From Tissierella sp. (lineage in GTDB: Bacteria > Bacillota > Clostridia > Tissierellales > Tissierellaceae): DNA of 40,401 bases. Below are positions 1 through 10,801 of this stretch, one piece after another. The notes under the pieces were generated by a model, which worked only from the letters and a program-made list of their open reading frames with translations, ran no database searches and was not told the origin of the DNA. How positions within the stretch are numbered: the first letter of the stretch is position 1; every line of letters starts with the position of its first letter. The position numbers and the translations under genes were made by a program. The stretch is from NCBI GenBank assembly GCA_012735585.1, contig JAAYGX010000075.1:1-40401 (forward strand), written 5' to 3'.

Positions 1-945
1 GCTCATACCTACCCCATGGCCATATCCATAGGTTTCTATCTCTATTAAACTTAATTTTTTATCAAATACTATTGTAAAGTTAGTAGAATCCAAGCCGTAT
101 AAATCTCTAATATCCCTACCATTGATGATCTCATTATCTATGGCAATTTTCTTGACTCTACCACTACCTGTTTTTTCAACCAATTTAATCTTCTCATGAA
201 AATTATCTTTATCGATTTTTATATTTGGATATTTATTTTTTAATTTATTGATAAATTCATCTACCGTTAGATTTAAAACCGTTCTAAATCTAGGGGAGCC
301 TTCTTCATAAGGGCTTTCTACCGCCTTAAAATATGGTGAATCCACTGCAAATACATTGATAGCATCCTCCGTCATACCACCACTAGTTGAATGATACAAT
401 GGTTCAACTAGTTCTCCTTCATAATAAATCACTAGGCTTTCTGTAGAATCCACTGCTTCTTCAATCTTTCCCCAATAATCTTCTACCCAGCTGTCACCAT
501 GGATTTTTTGTAAATCATCTAAAGATAGATATGCCTGACAATGTTCTTTGGTACATAAAGGTGCATCTGGATGGTCTGGGTGACCATTTTCAAACTTTAT
601 ACTCCTACTTATAGCATAAGTCCTTGCAGCAATAGCCTGTGCCTTTAATGCCTCTATATGGAAGGCTGCAGGCATCTCCGCTGCAACAACTCCCTTCACA
701 TATTCATCCAATGGCATACTCTCCGTTTTTTTCGTATTAGTATTATATACTTTGATTCTATCGACCTTTTTTTCCTCTACAACCATAGGTTCTTCTTTTA
801 CAGGCCTTATTGGGTATCTCTTTTCTAGACTTTGTCCTTCAACTGTGTTTGAAATCGGAACAAAATTAAAAGTCTTAACAATAACTGTTGGAACAAATAT
901 CGTTATTATCAAGACTATTGTCAAATAAACTGCTATTTTCCTCAT
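1..945 (-). CDS. spoIID: Stage II sporulation protein D, C-terminus cut by window edge
   Basis: SpoIID is a membrane-anchored lytic transglycosylase. During engulfment it cleaves denuded glycan strands with SpoIIP and SpoIIM. I translated 315 codons, open to the left edge. An N-terminal membrane anchor (about residues 3-22) is followed by the SpoIID core, with AAEMPA (carrying the presumed catalytic Glu) then EALKAQAIAARTYA. A Cys/His cluster follows (HPDAPLC, then HCQAY), and the last visible residues are GYGHGVGMS, the family signature. The ATG follows AGGGGAG at 3-nt spacing. It is the expected downstream partner of murA, but four unrelated genes now separate them. It is divergent from the CPBP gene. 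Regulation by sigma-E is expected from the family; I could not assign a confident sigma-E promoter in 946-1107. Confidence 0.93.
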   Translation of the reverse strand, partial: MRKIAVYLTIVLIITIFVPTVIVKTFNFVPISNTVEGQSLEKRYPIRPVKEEPMVVEEKKVDRIKVYNTNTKKTESMPLDEYVKGVVAAEMPAAFHIEALKAQAIAARTYAISRSIKFENGHPDHPDAPLCTKEHCQAYLSLDDLQKIHGDSWVEDYWGKIEEAVDSTESLVIYYEGELVEPLYHSTSGGMTEDAINVFAVDSPYFKAVESPYEEGSPRFRTVLNLTVDEFINKLKNKYPNIKIDKDNFHEKIKLVEKTGSGRVKKIAIDNEIINGRDIRDLYGLDSTNFTIVFDKKLSLIEIETYGYGHGVGMS

Positions 946-1107
946 TTTCTCCCCTCATCTCTTCAGTATATAGATATAGATATACTTATTCATTAAGAGA
1001 GGTTAATATGCTAAATTAATGGTGTTTTTTTGCACAGAAATATGGTAAAATTAAATCAATGACTAGCTAATATCATCGACCAAATATTGATAAGCGGAGG
1101 TCAAGTC

Positions 1108-1857
1108 TTGAAAAAATACATGAAGCAGTACTTAATTATTACATTTATCTTAAGTTATTTAAGTTTTGGAATTATTGTCATTTCTAATACCACTTTTGTT
1201 GATATATTCTCAAATCCCATACACATTCTCTTATTAACATTAGGGTTTTTAGGCCCTCTTATAAGCACATTAATACTTCATATGGTGTATAAAGGTGAAT
1301 TAGGTGGATTCAATAGTTTTATAGATAATTTTAAAGTAAATAAATCGAAATACTCAATAATAACAGTATTTGCTTTACTTGCAACTCATTATGGATTAGC
1401 ATCTATATTACAAATTGTGGATTCTTATGGTGAGATTATAGATTTCTTTAAATATTTTCCAATTATGATATTATTTCTTGGTTCACAAGAAATTGGCTGG
1501 AGAGGTATCGTACAACCTTACTATGAAAAAGAAAAGGGATATTATAAGTCTATCATAATTACAGGCTTATTTTGGGCTATATGGTTTTTACCATTGACAT
1601 ATATAAGGGGTTTTTACATATCACCTAACTTTTATGTTCAATTTGCTTCTTACCTAATAGGTTTAAGTTTTTTACTTACGTCTATGTATAAAGTCAGTAA
1701 AAGTTTCCTCTATCCTATATTACTTTCCGGCCTAATCTTTTCACTGGTACCAGTTATAGTATTTAAATTAGGTTCTATGCTTATAGGATTAGCCGCTATA
1801 GAAGGATTAGTAGCTAGTTTCTTTAAGGAAAGAGATTTTCAAACAAAAAACACTTAG
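1108..1857 (+). CDS. CPBP-family (Abi/CAAX-like) membrane protein, degenerate active site
   Basis: This is a polytopic membrane protein of 249 aa with about 7-8 hydrophobic segments. Two landmarks of the CPBP (CAAX protease and bacteriocin-processing) family are recognisable. The first is SQEIGWRG, at the place of the usual EExxxR motif. The second is LFWAIWFLPLTY, at the place of the usual motif-2 helix WxxxH. The first Glu of the pair is Gln and the motif-2 His is Phe, so the metal or catalytic site looks incomplete. I chose TTG at 1108 because GGAGG lies 7 nt upstream; an in-frame TTG at 1087 extends the frame but has no ribosome binding site. It is the only plus-strand gene in the first 29 kb and is convergent with the gntR gene. 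Its function is unknown; a non-proteolytic role is inference. Confidence 0.75.
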   Translation: MKKYMKQYLIITFILSYLSFGIIVISNTTFVDIFSNPIHILLLTLGFLGPLISTLILHMVYKGELGGFNSFIDNFKVNKSKYSIITVFALLATHYGLASILQIVDSYGEIIDFFKYFPIMILFLGSQEIGWRGIVQPYYEKEKGYYKSIIITGLFWAIWFLPLTYIRGFYISPNFYVQFASYLIGLSFLLTSMYKVSKSFLYPILLSGLIFSLVPVIVFKLGSMLIGLAAIEGLVASFFKERDFQTKNT

Positions 1858-1879
1858 TAGATTCCCAATCTACTAAGTG
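1851..1879. terminator. Bidirectional intrinsic terminator between CPBP gene and gntR
   Basis: A perfect 13-bp stem (CACTTAGTAGATT paired with AATCTACTAAGTG) closes a 3-nt loop. TTTT follows it on the plus strand, and a T-rich run (TTTTTTG) follows it on the minus strand. It overlaps the CPBP stop codon and ends 2 nt from the gntR stop, so one hairpin can serve both convergent genes. Confidence 0.88.
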
Positions 1880-1881
1880 TT

Positions 1882-2562
1882 TTAATTTGCCTTTGTGTTA
1901 CTATTTTCATCTTCTCTTTGTTTAAGGATACCTTTAAAAGTCTTCTCTGCCGTTTTGTAATGTTCTTCTGTTAGCTTTCTTGCTAAAACATCATCCCTAT
2001 TTAAAAATGCATCTTTTATTCTTTTATGAATTTTAATACTATCTTCCTGGATTTGTAAAGTTTCAGGACTATAAAAGTTTCTAACTAACATTTCGTGCAA
2101 TACATTATACTCTTTAAATATCTTTTCAAGTCTTGAATTATAGGAGTAGTCTATAAAGGTTTTATGAAACCTATAGTCATAATCATAAAATTCGTCTGTT
2201 CCTATATGCTTTTCTTGGAGATCTATGTAGTTTTCTAAATGTTTTCCAATTTCCATAATATCAGACTTCTCATATGACAGTTTTATTCCAGTGTTAATTA
2301 CATAAAGAAGTATTTCATTTACCTCAAGGAAGAAATCATAATCAAACTCAACAACAGTAGCTCCTGTCTTATCGATAGATGATATAAGCCCATCATTATA
2401 TAGGCGGTTTATGGCATCTCTTATGGGAGAAGAACTGACACCGAATCTCTCTTGTAATTGTCTATTTACTAACTTACTTCCAAAAGGTATCTCATTTTTT
2501 AAAATTTCCATCTTTAATATACCATAAATTTGATCACTTAAGCTTTTTCTATTAAGCTGCAT
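1882..2562 (-). CDS. GntR-family transcriptional regulator, FCD (FadR-like) subfamily
   Basis: This is a 226-residue DNA-binding repressor or activator. The N-terminal winged helix-turn-helix spans about residues 7-70, with the typical LVNRQLQERFGVSSSPIRDA recognition region. The C-terminal all-helical FCD domain spans about 75-215. Asp129-x3-His133, His179 and His201 match the metal-binding pattern of FCD proteins, so a carboxylate or amino-acid type effector is likely; the ligand is unknown. It lies downstream of the tpl and NSS symporter genes in the same orientation, behind a probable terminator at 2639-2662. Its position makes it the obvious candidate regulator of tpl, whose promoter carries a 12-bp palindrome. 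That link is inference. Confidence 0.85.
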   Translation of the reverse strand: MQLNRKSLSDQIYGILKMEILKNEIPFGSKLVNRQLQERFGVSSSPIRDAINRLYNDGLISSIDKTGATVVEFDYDFFLEVNEILLYVINTGIKLSYEKSDIMEIGKHLENYIDLQEKHIGTDEFYDYDYRFHKTFIDYSYNSRLEKIFKEYNVLHEMLVRNFYSPETLQIQEDSIKIHKRIKDAFLNRDDVLARKLTEEHYKTAEKTFKGILKQREDENSNTKAN

Positions 2563-2638
2563 TCCCTATTCCTACCCTTCCTTATTCTGCTTTTCTAATT
2601 TACTATATTATATTATAACACCAATTTAGATATAATTA

Positions 2639-2662
2639 AAGGGATGGATTTCTCCACCCCTT
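2639..2662 (-). terminator. Probable terminator of the NSS symporter gene
   Basis: A 10-bp stem with a 4-nt loop lies 17 nt past the symporter stop. Read on the minus strand the central pair is a G-T wobble. Read on the plus strand the same position is an A-C mismatch, so the hairpin is only fully paired in the minus-strand transcript. The T-run after it is short and mixed (TTTAATTATAT), so termination may be partial. Confidence 0.55.
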
Positions 2663-2678
2663 CTTATTAATATTATGA

Positions 2679-4010
2679 TTAAAAAGCAACTCCCATAAAT
2701 AATGCAACGAAACAAATAATAGCCGCAAATGGTACATAAACAAATTTACCTATATTATACCATAAATCTCCTTGTTTCTTGACAGCTCCCTTATTGATCT
2801 CATCCATTAAATCTTCTTTCTTCATAATCCAGAACCAAGAAATAGCACCTATCGTTGCTCCTATTGGGATGATATATATGGATACTAAGTCCATCCATGG
2901 TCCCCACTTGTATATAGGTTCCATAAATACGCCGATACCAAAACAAATAACAGCAAGTAATATTAACATTGGTACACGTTTTAACTTTGGTATTTTGTAC
3001 ATCAATGATTCTCCAACTACCTCAAACATATTTTGTAGTGATGATACCCCACCAAATACTATAGCTGTAAATAAAATAATTGCAAATAGTCTACCTAATG
3101 GCATGTTTTGTAGTATTGTAGGCAGTGTAACAAATAATAATCCAGGACCTGCTCCTACATCCATACCATATGCAAAACAAGCTGGTATGATTACTAAGGC
3201 TGCTGTCATAGCTGCTATAACGTCAAATATTGCAGTCCACTTAGCACCATCAACAATATCTTCACTATCTGAAAGATATGCACCATATACGATCATACCA
3301 CTACCAGTTACAGATAAAGAGAAAAATGCTTGCCCCATAGCCCAAACCCAAGTCATAGGATCTTTTAAATATTCCCATCTTGGAGTAAACATAAACTTGT
3401 ATCCCTCAATTGCTCCTGGTAAAAATGCAACTCTTATAGCTAATATAACAAAAAGAGCAAAGAATAATGGCATCATTACTTTATTTGACTTTTCAATACT
3501 ATCAGCACCTAATAATAATGTTGCAAGAGTTCCTACTACAACTATTAAATGAAATGGTACTACTGAAAACTCTGTTAATGCAAAGGAATCAAACCAAGTA
3601 GCAGTATCTACAGTCATAAGACTACCTGTAACAGACTGTCCCCAGCCTTTAAGTACATAAGCTATAATTACCGCATATCCTATAGCTATACACATTGACC
3701 CTGCTAAAGGCAACCAACCAATAAATTTTCCAATACCTGGTTTACCACCAGACGTCCACGCATGCTCATAGGCACCAACAGTACCTGTCTTCGCTCTTCT
3801 ACCTATTGCATATTCTGCAGATAGTCCTACATAGCTAAAAATAACAATAAATATTAAATAAGCTACTAAAAATGCTCCTCCACCATTACTACCCATCTTA
3901 GCAGGAAATCCCCATACATTTGCCATACCAACTGCTGAACCAACGCAGGCTAAAACAAATCCCCATTTAGATTTGAATCCACCATTGCCACCTTGCTTAT
4001 TAGTTTCCAT
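2679..4010 (-). CDS. Neurotransmitter:sodium symporter (NSS/SNF) family transporter, probable aromatic amino-acid uptake
   Basis: This is a Na+-coupled LeuT-fold transporter of 443 residues with about 11 membrane helices, the short form seen in bacterial NSS proteins such as the Fusobacterium tyrosine transporter Tyt1. TM1 carries GSAVGMANVWGFP and then SNGGGAF, the Na+/substrate unwound region and NSS signature. The extracellular-gate Arg of the usual WRFP motif is Gly here (WGFP). AGGGGAGG sits 10 nt before the ATG. It lies 156 nt downstream of the tyrosine phenol-lyase gene in the same direction, so tyrosine import is the natural inference; tryptophan or another amino acid is possible. The upstream gap holds two inverted repeats (4039-4063 and 4094-4128). 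A probable terminator follows. Confidence 0.88.
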   Translation of the reverse strand: METNKQGGNGGFKSKWGFVLACVGSAVGMANVWGFPAKMGSNGGGAFLVAYLIFIVIFSYVGLSAEYAIGRRAKTGTVGAYEHAWTSGGKPGIGKFIGWLPLAGSMCIAIGYAVIIAYVLKGWGQSVTGSLMTVDTATWFDSFALTEFSVVPFHLIVVVGTLATLLLGADSIEKSNKVMMPLFFALFVILAIRVAFLPGAIEGYKFMFTPRWEYLKDPMTWVWAMGQAFFSLSVTGSGMIVYGAYLSDSEDIVDGAKWTAIFDVIAAMTAALVIIPACFAYGMDVGAGPGLLFVTLPTILQNMPLGRLFAIILFTAIVFGGVSSLQNMFEVVGESLMYKIPKLKRVPMLILLAVICFGIGVFMEPIYKWGPWMDLVSIYIIPIGATIGAISWFWIMKKEDLMDEINKGAVKKQGDLWYNIGKFVYVPFAAIICFVALFMGVAF

Positions 4011-4038
4011 ATACTTTTTTCCTCCCCTTAGTTTTCTA

Positions 4039-4063
4039 CTTTATAATAGGAGTCATTATAAAG
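4039..4063. promoter_or_regulatory. Inverted repeat upstream of the NSS gene, overlapping a -10-like element
   Basis: Perfect 9-bp arms CTTTATAAT and ATTATAAAG are separated by 7 nt, 29 nt before the symporter ATG. On the minus strand the downstream arm contains TATTATAAAG, the same ten bases as the -10 region of the tpl promoter (5621-5630). No good -35 is present. It could be an operator over a weak promoter or an mRNA hairpin. Confidence 0.4.
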
Positions 4064-4093
4064 CGTTTTTTTCATCTCCTTCTTTATTAATCA

Positions 4094-4128
4094 GCTCTAT
4101 ATACTCAGGAATCCCAAATATATAGAGC
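4094..4128. repeat. Inverted repeat downstream of tpl
   Basis: Perfect 10-bp arms GCTCTATATA and TATATAGAGC are separated by 15 nt, 39 nt past the tpl stop. No T-run follows on the minus strand, so it is not a canonical terminator. It may be an mRNA 3'-end stabiliser, an attenuator between tpl and the symporter gene, or a regulator site. Confidence 0.4.
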
Positions 4129-4166
4129 ATTCTTAATCAAACTTATTACATTCTAAATTGATTATT

Positions 4167-5558
<1,392 letters not shown>

Positions 5559-5601
5559 TCAATTTATTTTTTATTTTATTAAAAACTAGAATACATAATG
5601 C

Positions 5602-5613
5602 ATGATGCATCAT
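5602..5613. promoter_or_regulatory. Perfect 12-bp palindrome at the tpl transcription start (candidate GntR operator)
   Basis: ATGATGCATCAT is a perfect palindrome starting 11 nt after the -10 hexamer, about +5 to +17 of the predicted transcript. Its length, symmetry and position suit an operator for a dimeric winged-helix repressor, which would block promoter clearance. The FCD GntR protein encoded at 1882-2562 is the nearest candidate. I found no second copy before the gntR or symporter genes. Confidence 0.5.
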
Positions 5614-5624
5614 CGACCATCTTT

Positions 5625-5653
5625 ATAATACAACTTTTAAAGAAATATGTCAA
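5625..5653 (-). promoter_or_regulatory. Sigma-A-type promoter of tpl
   Basis: On the minus strand TTGACA (5653-5648) is followed by a 17-nt spacer and TATTAT (5630-5625). The -35 is perfect and the -10 has one mismatch. The leader to the tpl ATG is about 70 nt. With the murA terminator, this accounts for the 336-nt gap 5547-5882; nothing else coding is visible there. Confidence 0.75.
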
Positions 5654-5821
5654 TAGGAAAACGATGTTATTTTAAAATATTTTCAAAAAAATGATTATAG
5701 ATTTTGTCTACATTTCATATTTATATAACCTAGACCTTTAAGTACTTTAACAATCTTGTAGATAAGCCCTTTAAACAGGTCATATAAAAGGATTTCCTTT
5801 CATCAAATTCCTTATATTTAA

Positions 5822-5869
5822 AAATGCCAATGTGACAGAGGATTCTACTCCTATATCACATCGGCATTT
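5822..5869 (-). terminator. Intrinsic terminator of murA
   Basis: A 14-bp stem lies 13 nt past the murA stop, with a nested 4-bp AGGA/TCCT hairpin in its loop and TTTTTAAAT after it on the minus strand. One internal pair is a G-T wobble in the minus-strand transcript but an A-C mismatch on the plus strand, which fixes the direction. It isolates tpl from murA transcription. Confidence 0.78.
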
Positions 5870-5882
5870 ATCTTTAAACTTA

Positions 5883-7142
5883 TTATTCTATTGTTCTTCT
5901 AGATATTTTTGCTCCTAATTGTCTAAATCGGCCTTCTATATCTACATATCCTCTATCTATATGATGGATATTGTCAATCTCTGTGCTTCCATCGGCTATT
6001 AATCCTGCAAGGATTAGTGCTGCACCTGCTCTTAAGTCTGATGCTTTGACTTGAGCTCCTGTCAGATTGTCGATTCCTCTTATGATAGCTGATTTACCGT
6101 CTATTTTAATATCGGCACCCATTCTTTTTAATTCATCAACATGCATAAATCTATTTTCAAAAACAGTTTCTATTACTACACTAGTACCTTCACACACTGT
6201 TAATAATGCCATAAATTGTGCTGCCATATCTGTAGGGAATCCTGGGTATGGAAGTGTCTTTACATCTACAGCTTTTAGTTTATTGCTACCTATAACTCTA
6301 ACACTTTCTCCATTTTCAATGATTTCTACGCCTGCTTCTTTTAATTTTGCTATCACTGGTTTTATATGACTGGTGATTACATTATCTACTACAACATCCC
6401 CACCAGTAATAGCAGCGGCAACCATAAAAGTACCTGCTTCTATTCTATCTGGTATTATTTGATGGGATGCACCACCTAATTTTTCAACACCTTTTATCTT
6501 AATCGTTGATGTTCCTGCACCTTTGATATTAGCTCCCAATTTGTTCAAGAAGTTTTGTAAATCAACAATTTCTGGTTCCATAGCGGCATTGTCAATTATG
6601 GTCTCACCTTTTGCCATAGCTGCAGCCATCATTATATTTTCTGTTGCTCCTACTGATGGGAAATCTAAGTATATCTTATCTCCAATCAATCTTTCAGCAT
6701 AAGCACCTATATTTCCATGTTCTGTTTCTACTGTTGCTCCTAGGGCCTTAAAACCCTTTAAATGTAAATCAATTGGTCTTGTACCTATGGCACATCCACC
6801 AGGTAAAGAACTTTTCGTCTTACCAAGTCTAGTAAGTAATGGACCCATAACTAATAAAGAAGCTCTCATCTTGTTCATAAGGTCATATCTAGTGATATGA
6901 TTGTTTAAATCTTTAGAATTTATCTTTATTAGTCCCTCATCTAAAACTTCAACTTTAGCTCCTAAGGATCTTAGGACCTCACACATTATTTCAACATCTT
7001 TAATCTTTGGGACATCTTCAAGTATAATATCTTCTGTTCCTAAAAGCGATGCTGCTAATATTGGAAGTGCAGAGTTTTTTGCACCATTTACCCTAACGTT
7101 CCCCTTTAATGGAGGACTCTTCTCCACCACGATAATTTCCAA
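5883..7142 (-). CDS. murA: UDP-N-acetylglucosamine 1-carboxyvinyltransferase
   Basis: MurA transfers enolpyruvate from PEP to UDP-GlcNAc, the first committed step of peptidoglycan synthesis, in the cytosol. It has 419 residues from the chosen TTG, the usual family length. That TTG (7142-7140) follows AAAGGAGG at 7 nt and puts the conserved lysine of NGAKN at residue 22, the E. coli number. An upstream ATG 17 codons earlier lacks a ribosome binding site. The loop PGGCAIGTRPIDLH keeps the fosfomycin-target cysteine, so no intrinsic resistance is predicted from this residue. It lies just downstream of ywmB, and a strong terminator follows. Confidence 0.96.
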   Translation of the reverse strand: MEIIVVEKSPPLKGNVRVNGAKNSALPILAASLLGTEDIILEDVPKIKDVEIMCEVLRSLGAKVEVLDEGLIKINSKDLNNHITRYDLMNKMRASLLVMGPLLTRLGKTKSSLPGGCAIGTRPIDLHLKGFKALGATVETEHGNIGAYAERLIGDKIYLDFPSVGATENIMMAAAMAKGETIIDNAAMEPEIVDLQNFLNKLGANIKGAGTSTIKIKGVEKLGGASHQIIPDRIEAGTFMVAAAITGGDVVVDNVITSHIKPVIAKLKEAGVEIIENGESVRVIGSNKLKAVDVKTLPYPGFPTDMAAQFMALLTVCEGTSVVIETVFENRFMHVDELKRMGADIKIDGKSAIIRGIDNLTGAQVKASDLRAGAALILAGLIADGSTEIDNIHHIDRGYVDIEGRFRQLGAKISRRTIE

Positions 7143-7156
7143 AATATTACCTCCTT

Positions 7157-7942
7157 TTAATATCCAACTGTAATAATTGGTGTACCTAACCATATATAAT
7201 TCTTATTGTCTAATTCACTATTTCTAATTGCTATATTCAAATTTATTCTATCTTTGTCAATTTTTATGTATTTGTCGATATATGGTGTATAAACAGTATA
7301 AGAAATCAAAGAAGTATCGGAAAATTCTTCTATTACTTTTCCATCAATCTTTTTTAATGTCTTTCCGATTTCTTTTACTCTATCATTATAACTCATATCG
7401 TTGGAAATTTCACCTATTAAACAAGATGAAATTTCTACTCTACAGTTATAATTACTATAGATAGACTTCACCTCTTCTATTATACCATTGTTTTTCAAAA
7501 AATCACTACTTTTCACAATATTTACATACAGATATGTTTCTCCAATTAATTCCTCTTGGGTATAATAAGAACTCAATATTATGGCTATGTTGTTTTTATC
7601 CTTATCTTGTCCAATATAGCAAATCTGTCCAAAACCGTCTTCAAATATTACTTCTTTGGTATAGTAGTCATCGTTATAGTTTCCTTTTATCAGTGGATCT
7701 ATTTCTATGCCTAGTAGTCCTATTTTATTTTTTATCTCTTCTGCTACCGAACTCATTTCATCTTCTTTTATAAATTTATTTATAATTACTCCATTAAAGA
7801 TGATATCTTCTTCTTTTATTTCTGCCTCTAAATCATCCATTATGGTAGATAAAACTTTCTGCTCATCATACTTAATCTCGGCTGTGGATCCAATAGGTAT
7901 TAATAATGCCATTAAAGTTAAAAATAATATAAATTTTTTCAT
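7157..7942 (-). CDS. YwmB-like secreted protein (TATA-box-binding-like fold, DUF1779)
   Basis: This is a 261-residue protein with a clear N-terminal signal peptide (MKKFILFLTLMALLIPIG, then a cleavable-looking STA). No catalytic motif is visible. I call it YwmB-like from position and architecture: in Bacillus a protein of this kind lies between atpC and murA-spoIID, exactly as here. The function of the family is unknown. The ATG at 7942 follows GGGAGGATTAGAA; an ATG at 8011 would extend the frame but buries the signal peptide 23 residues in. The gene ends 14 nt before murA, so the two are probably cotranscribed, behind the atpC terminator. Confidence 0.75.
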   Translation of the reverse strand: MKKFILFLTLMALLIPIGSTAEIKYDEQKVLSTIMDDLEAEIKEEDIIFNGVIINKFIKEDEMSSVAEEIKNKIGLLGIEIDPLIKGNYNDDYYTKEVIFEDGFGQICYIGQDKDKNNIAIILSSYYTQEELIGETYLYVNIVKSSDFLKNNGIIEEVKSIYSNYNCRVEISSCLIGEISNDMSYNDRVKEIGKTLKKIDGKVIEEFSDTSLISYTVYTPYIDKYIKIDKDRINLNIAIRNSELDNKNYIWLGTPIITVGY

Positions 7943-8023
7943 TTCTAATCCTCCCTTATAATAATTCAAGGAAAGAGACTTTTTAATGAAATGTAAAGGG
8001 GGACAAAACATTACAATAAAAAC

Positions 8024-8065
8024 GTACCCTTTCCTTATAATAAAAGTATTACCAAGGAAGGGTAC
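8024..8065 (-). terminator. Intrinsic terminator of the atp operon
   Basis: A 12-bp stem (GTACCCTTCCTT against AAGGAAAGGGTAC, with one bulged base) encloses an AT-rich loop. On the minus strand GTTTTTATT follows. It lies 16 nt past the atpC stop and separates the ATP synthase operon from ywmB-murA. Confidence 0.8.
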
Positions 8066-8081
8066 TTTTTATACCTATAAT

Positions 8082-8492
8082 TTAATCATTTTTATTTAAA
8101 GATGAAACTTCTATTCTATTAATAGCTCTTTGTAGTGCAGAACTTGCTCGAGCAAAATTAATATCACTAGCTTGTTTTGCTAATAAAGCTTCAGCTCTCT
8201 TTTTAGCTTCTTCAGCCCTATTAACATCTATCTCATCTGGCCATTCTGCTGCCTCTGTTACTATGGTTACATGATCATCTATAGCTGTTACATAACCCTG
8301 TACCACTGCTGCTACTCTCTCAACATCATCCTGAAAGATCCTTACCTTACATATTTTTAAAGGGGTGGCAATCGGTGAGCGACCTTTTAAGATAGCAAGG
8401 TCTCCTTCAATACCTCGAACAATTACCATGTCTACCTCATCCTCAAAAAACTTCCTATCAGGAGTTACAATTTCCAGGTGAAATTTTGACAT
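8082..8492 (-). CDS. atpC: F1F0 ATP synthase epsilon subunit
   Basis: The epsilon subunit of the F1 central stalk couples rotation and restrains ATP hydrolysis. At 136 residues it has normal length. The N-terminal beta-sandwich covers about 1-85 (FHLEIVTPDRKFFEDEVD, then GDLAILKGRSPIATPL). The C-terminal two-helix hairpin covers about 88-133, with the Ala/Lys-rich helix RAEEAKKRAEALLAKQ. It is the last gene of the atp operon, 1 nt after atpD, and ends just before the terminator. Confidence 0.95.
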   Translation of the reverse strand: MSKFHLEIVTPDRKFFEDEVDMVIVRGIEGDLAILKGRSPIATPLKICKVRIFQDDVERVAAVVQGYVTAIDDHVTIVTEAAEWPDEIDVNRAEEAKKRAEALLAKQASDINFARASSALQRAINRIEVSSLNKND

Positions 8493-8493
8493 A

Positions 8494-10777
<2,284 letters not shown>

Positions 10778-10801
10778 ATGCTCACCTCCGATTAGCTTAA
10801 T

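Noticed and set aside
946-1107. Sigma-E promoter for spoIID (GAATAAG ... ATATACT)
   Set aside because: The hexamers partly fit, but spacing is short and the region is a simple ATATAG repeat, so the match may be chance.
2779-3552. 257-codon open frame antisense to the NSS symporter gene
   Set aside because: It lies wholly inside a clear membrane transporter gene, has no ribosome binding site and reads as low-complexity mirror sequence.
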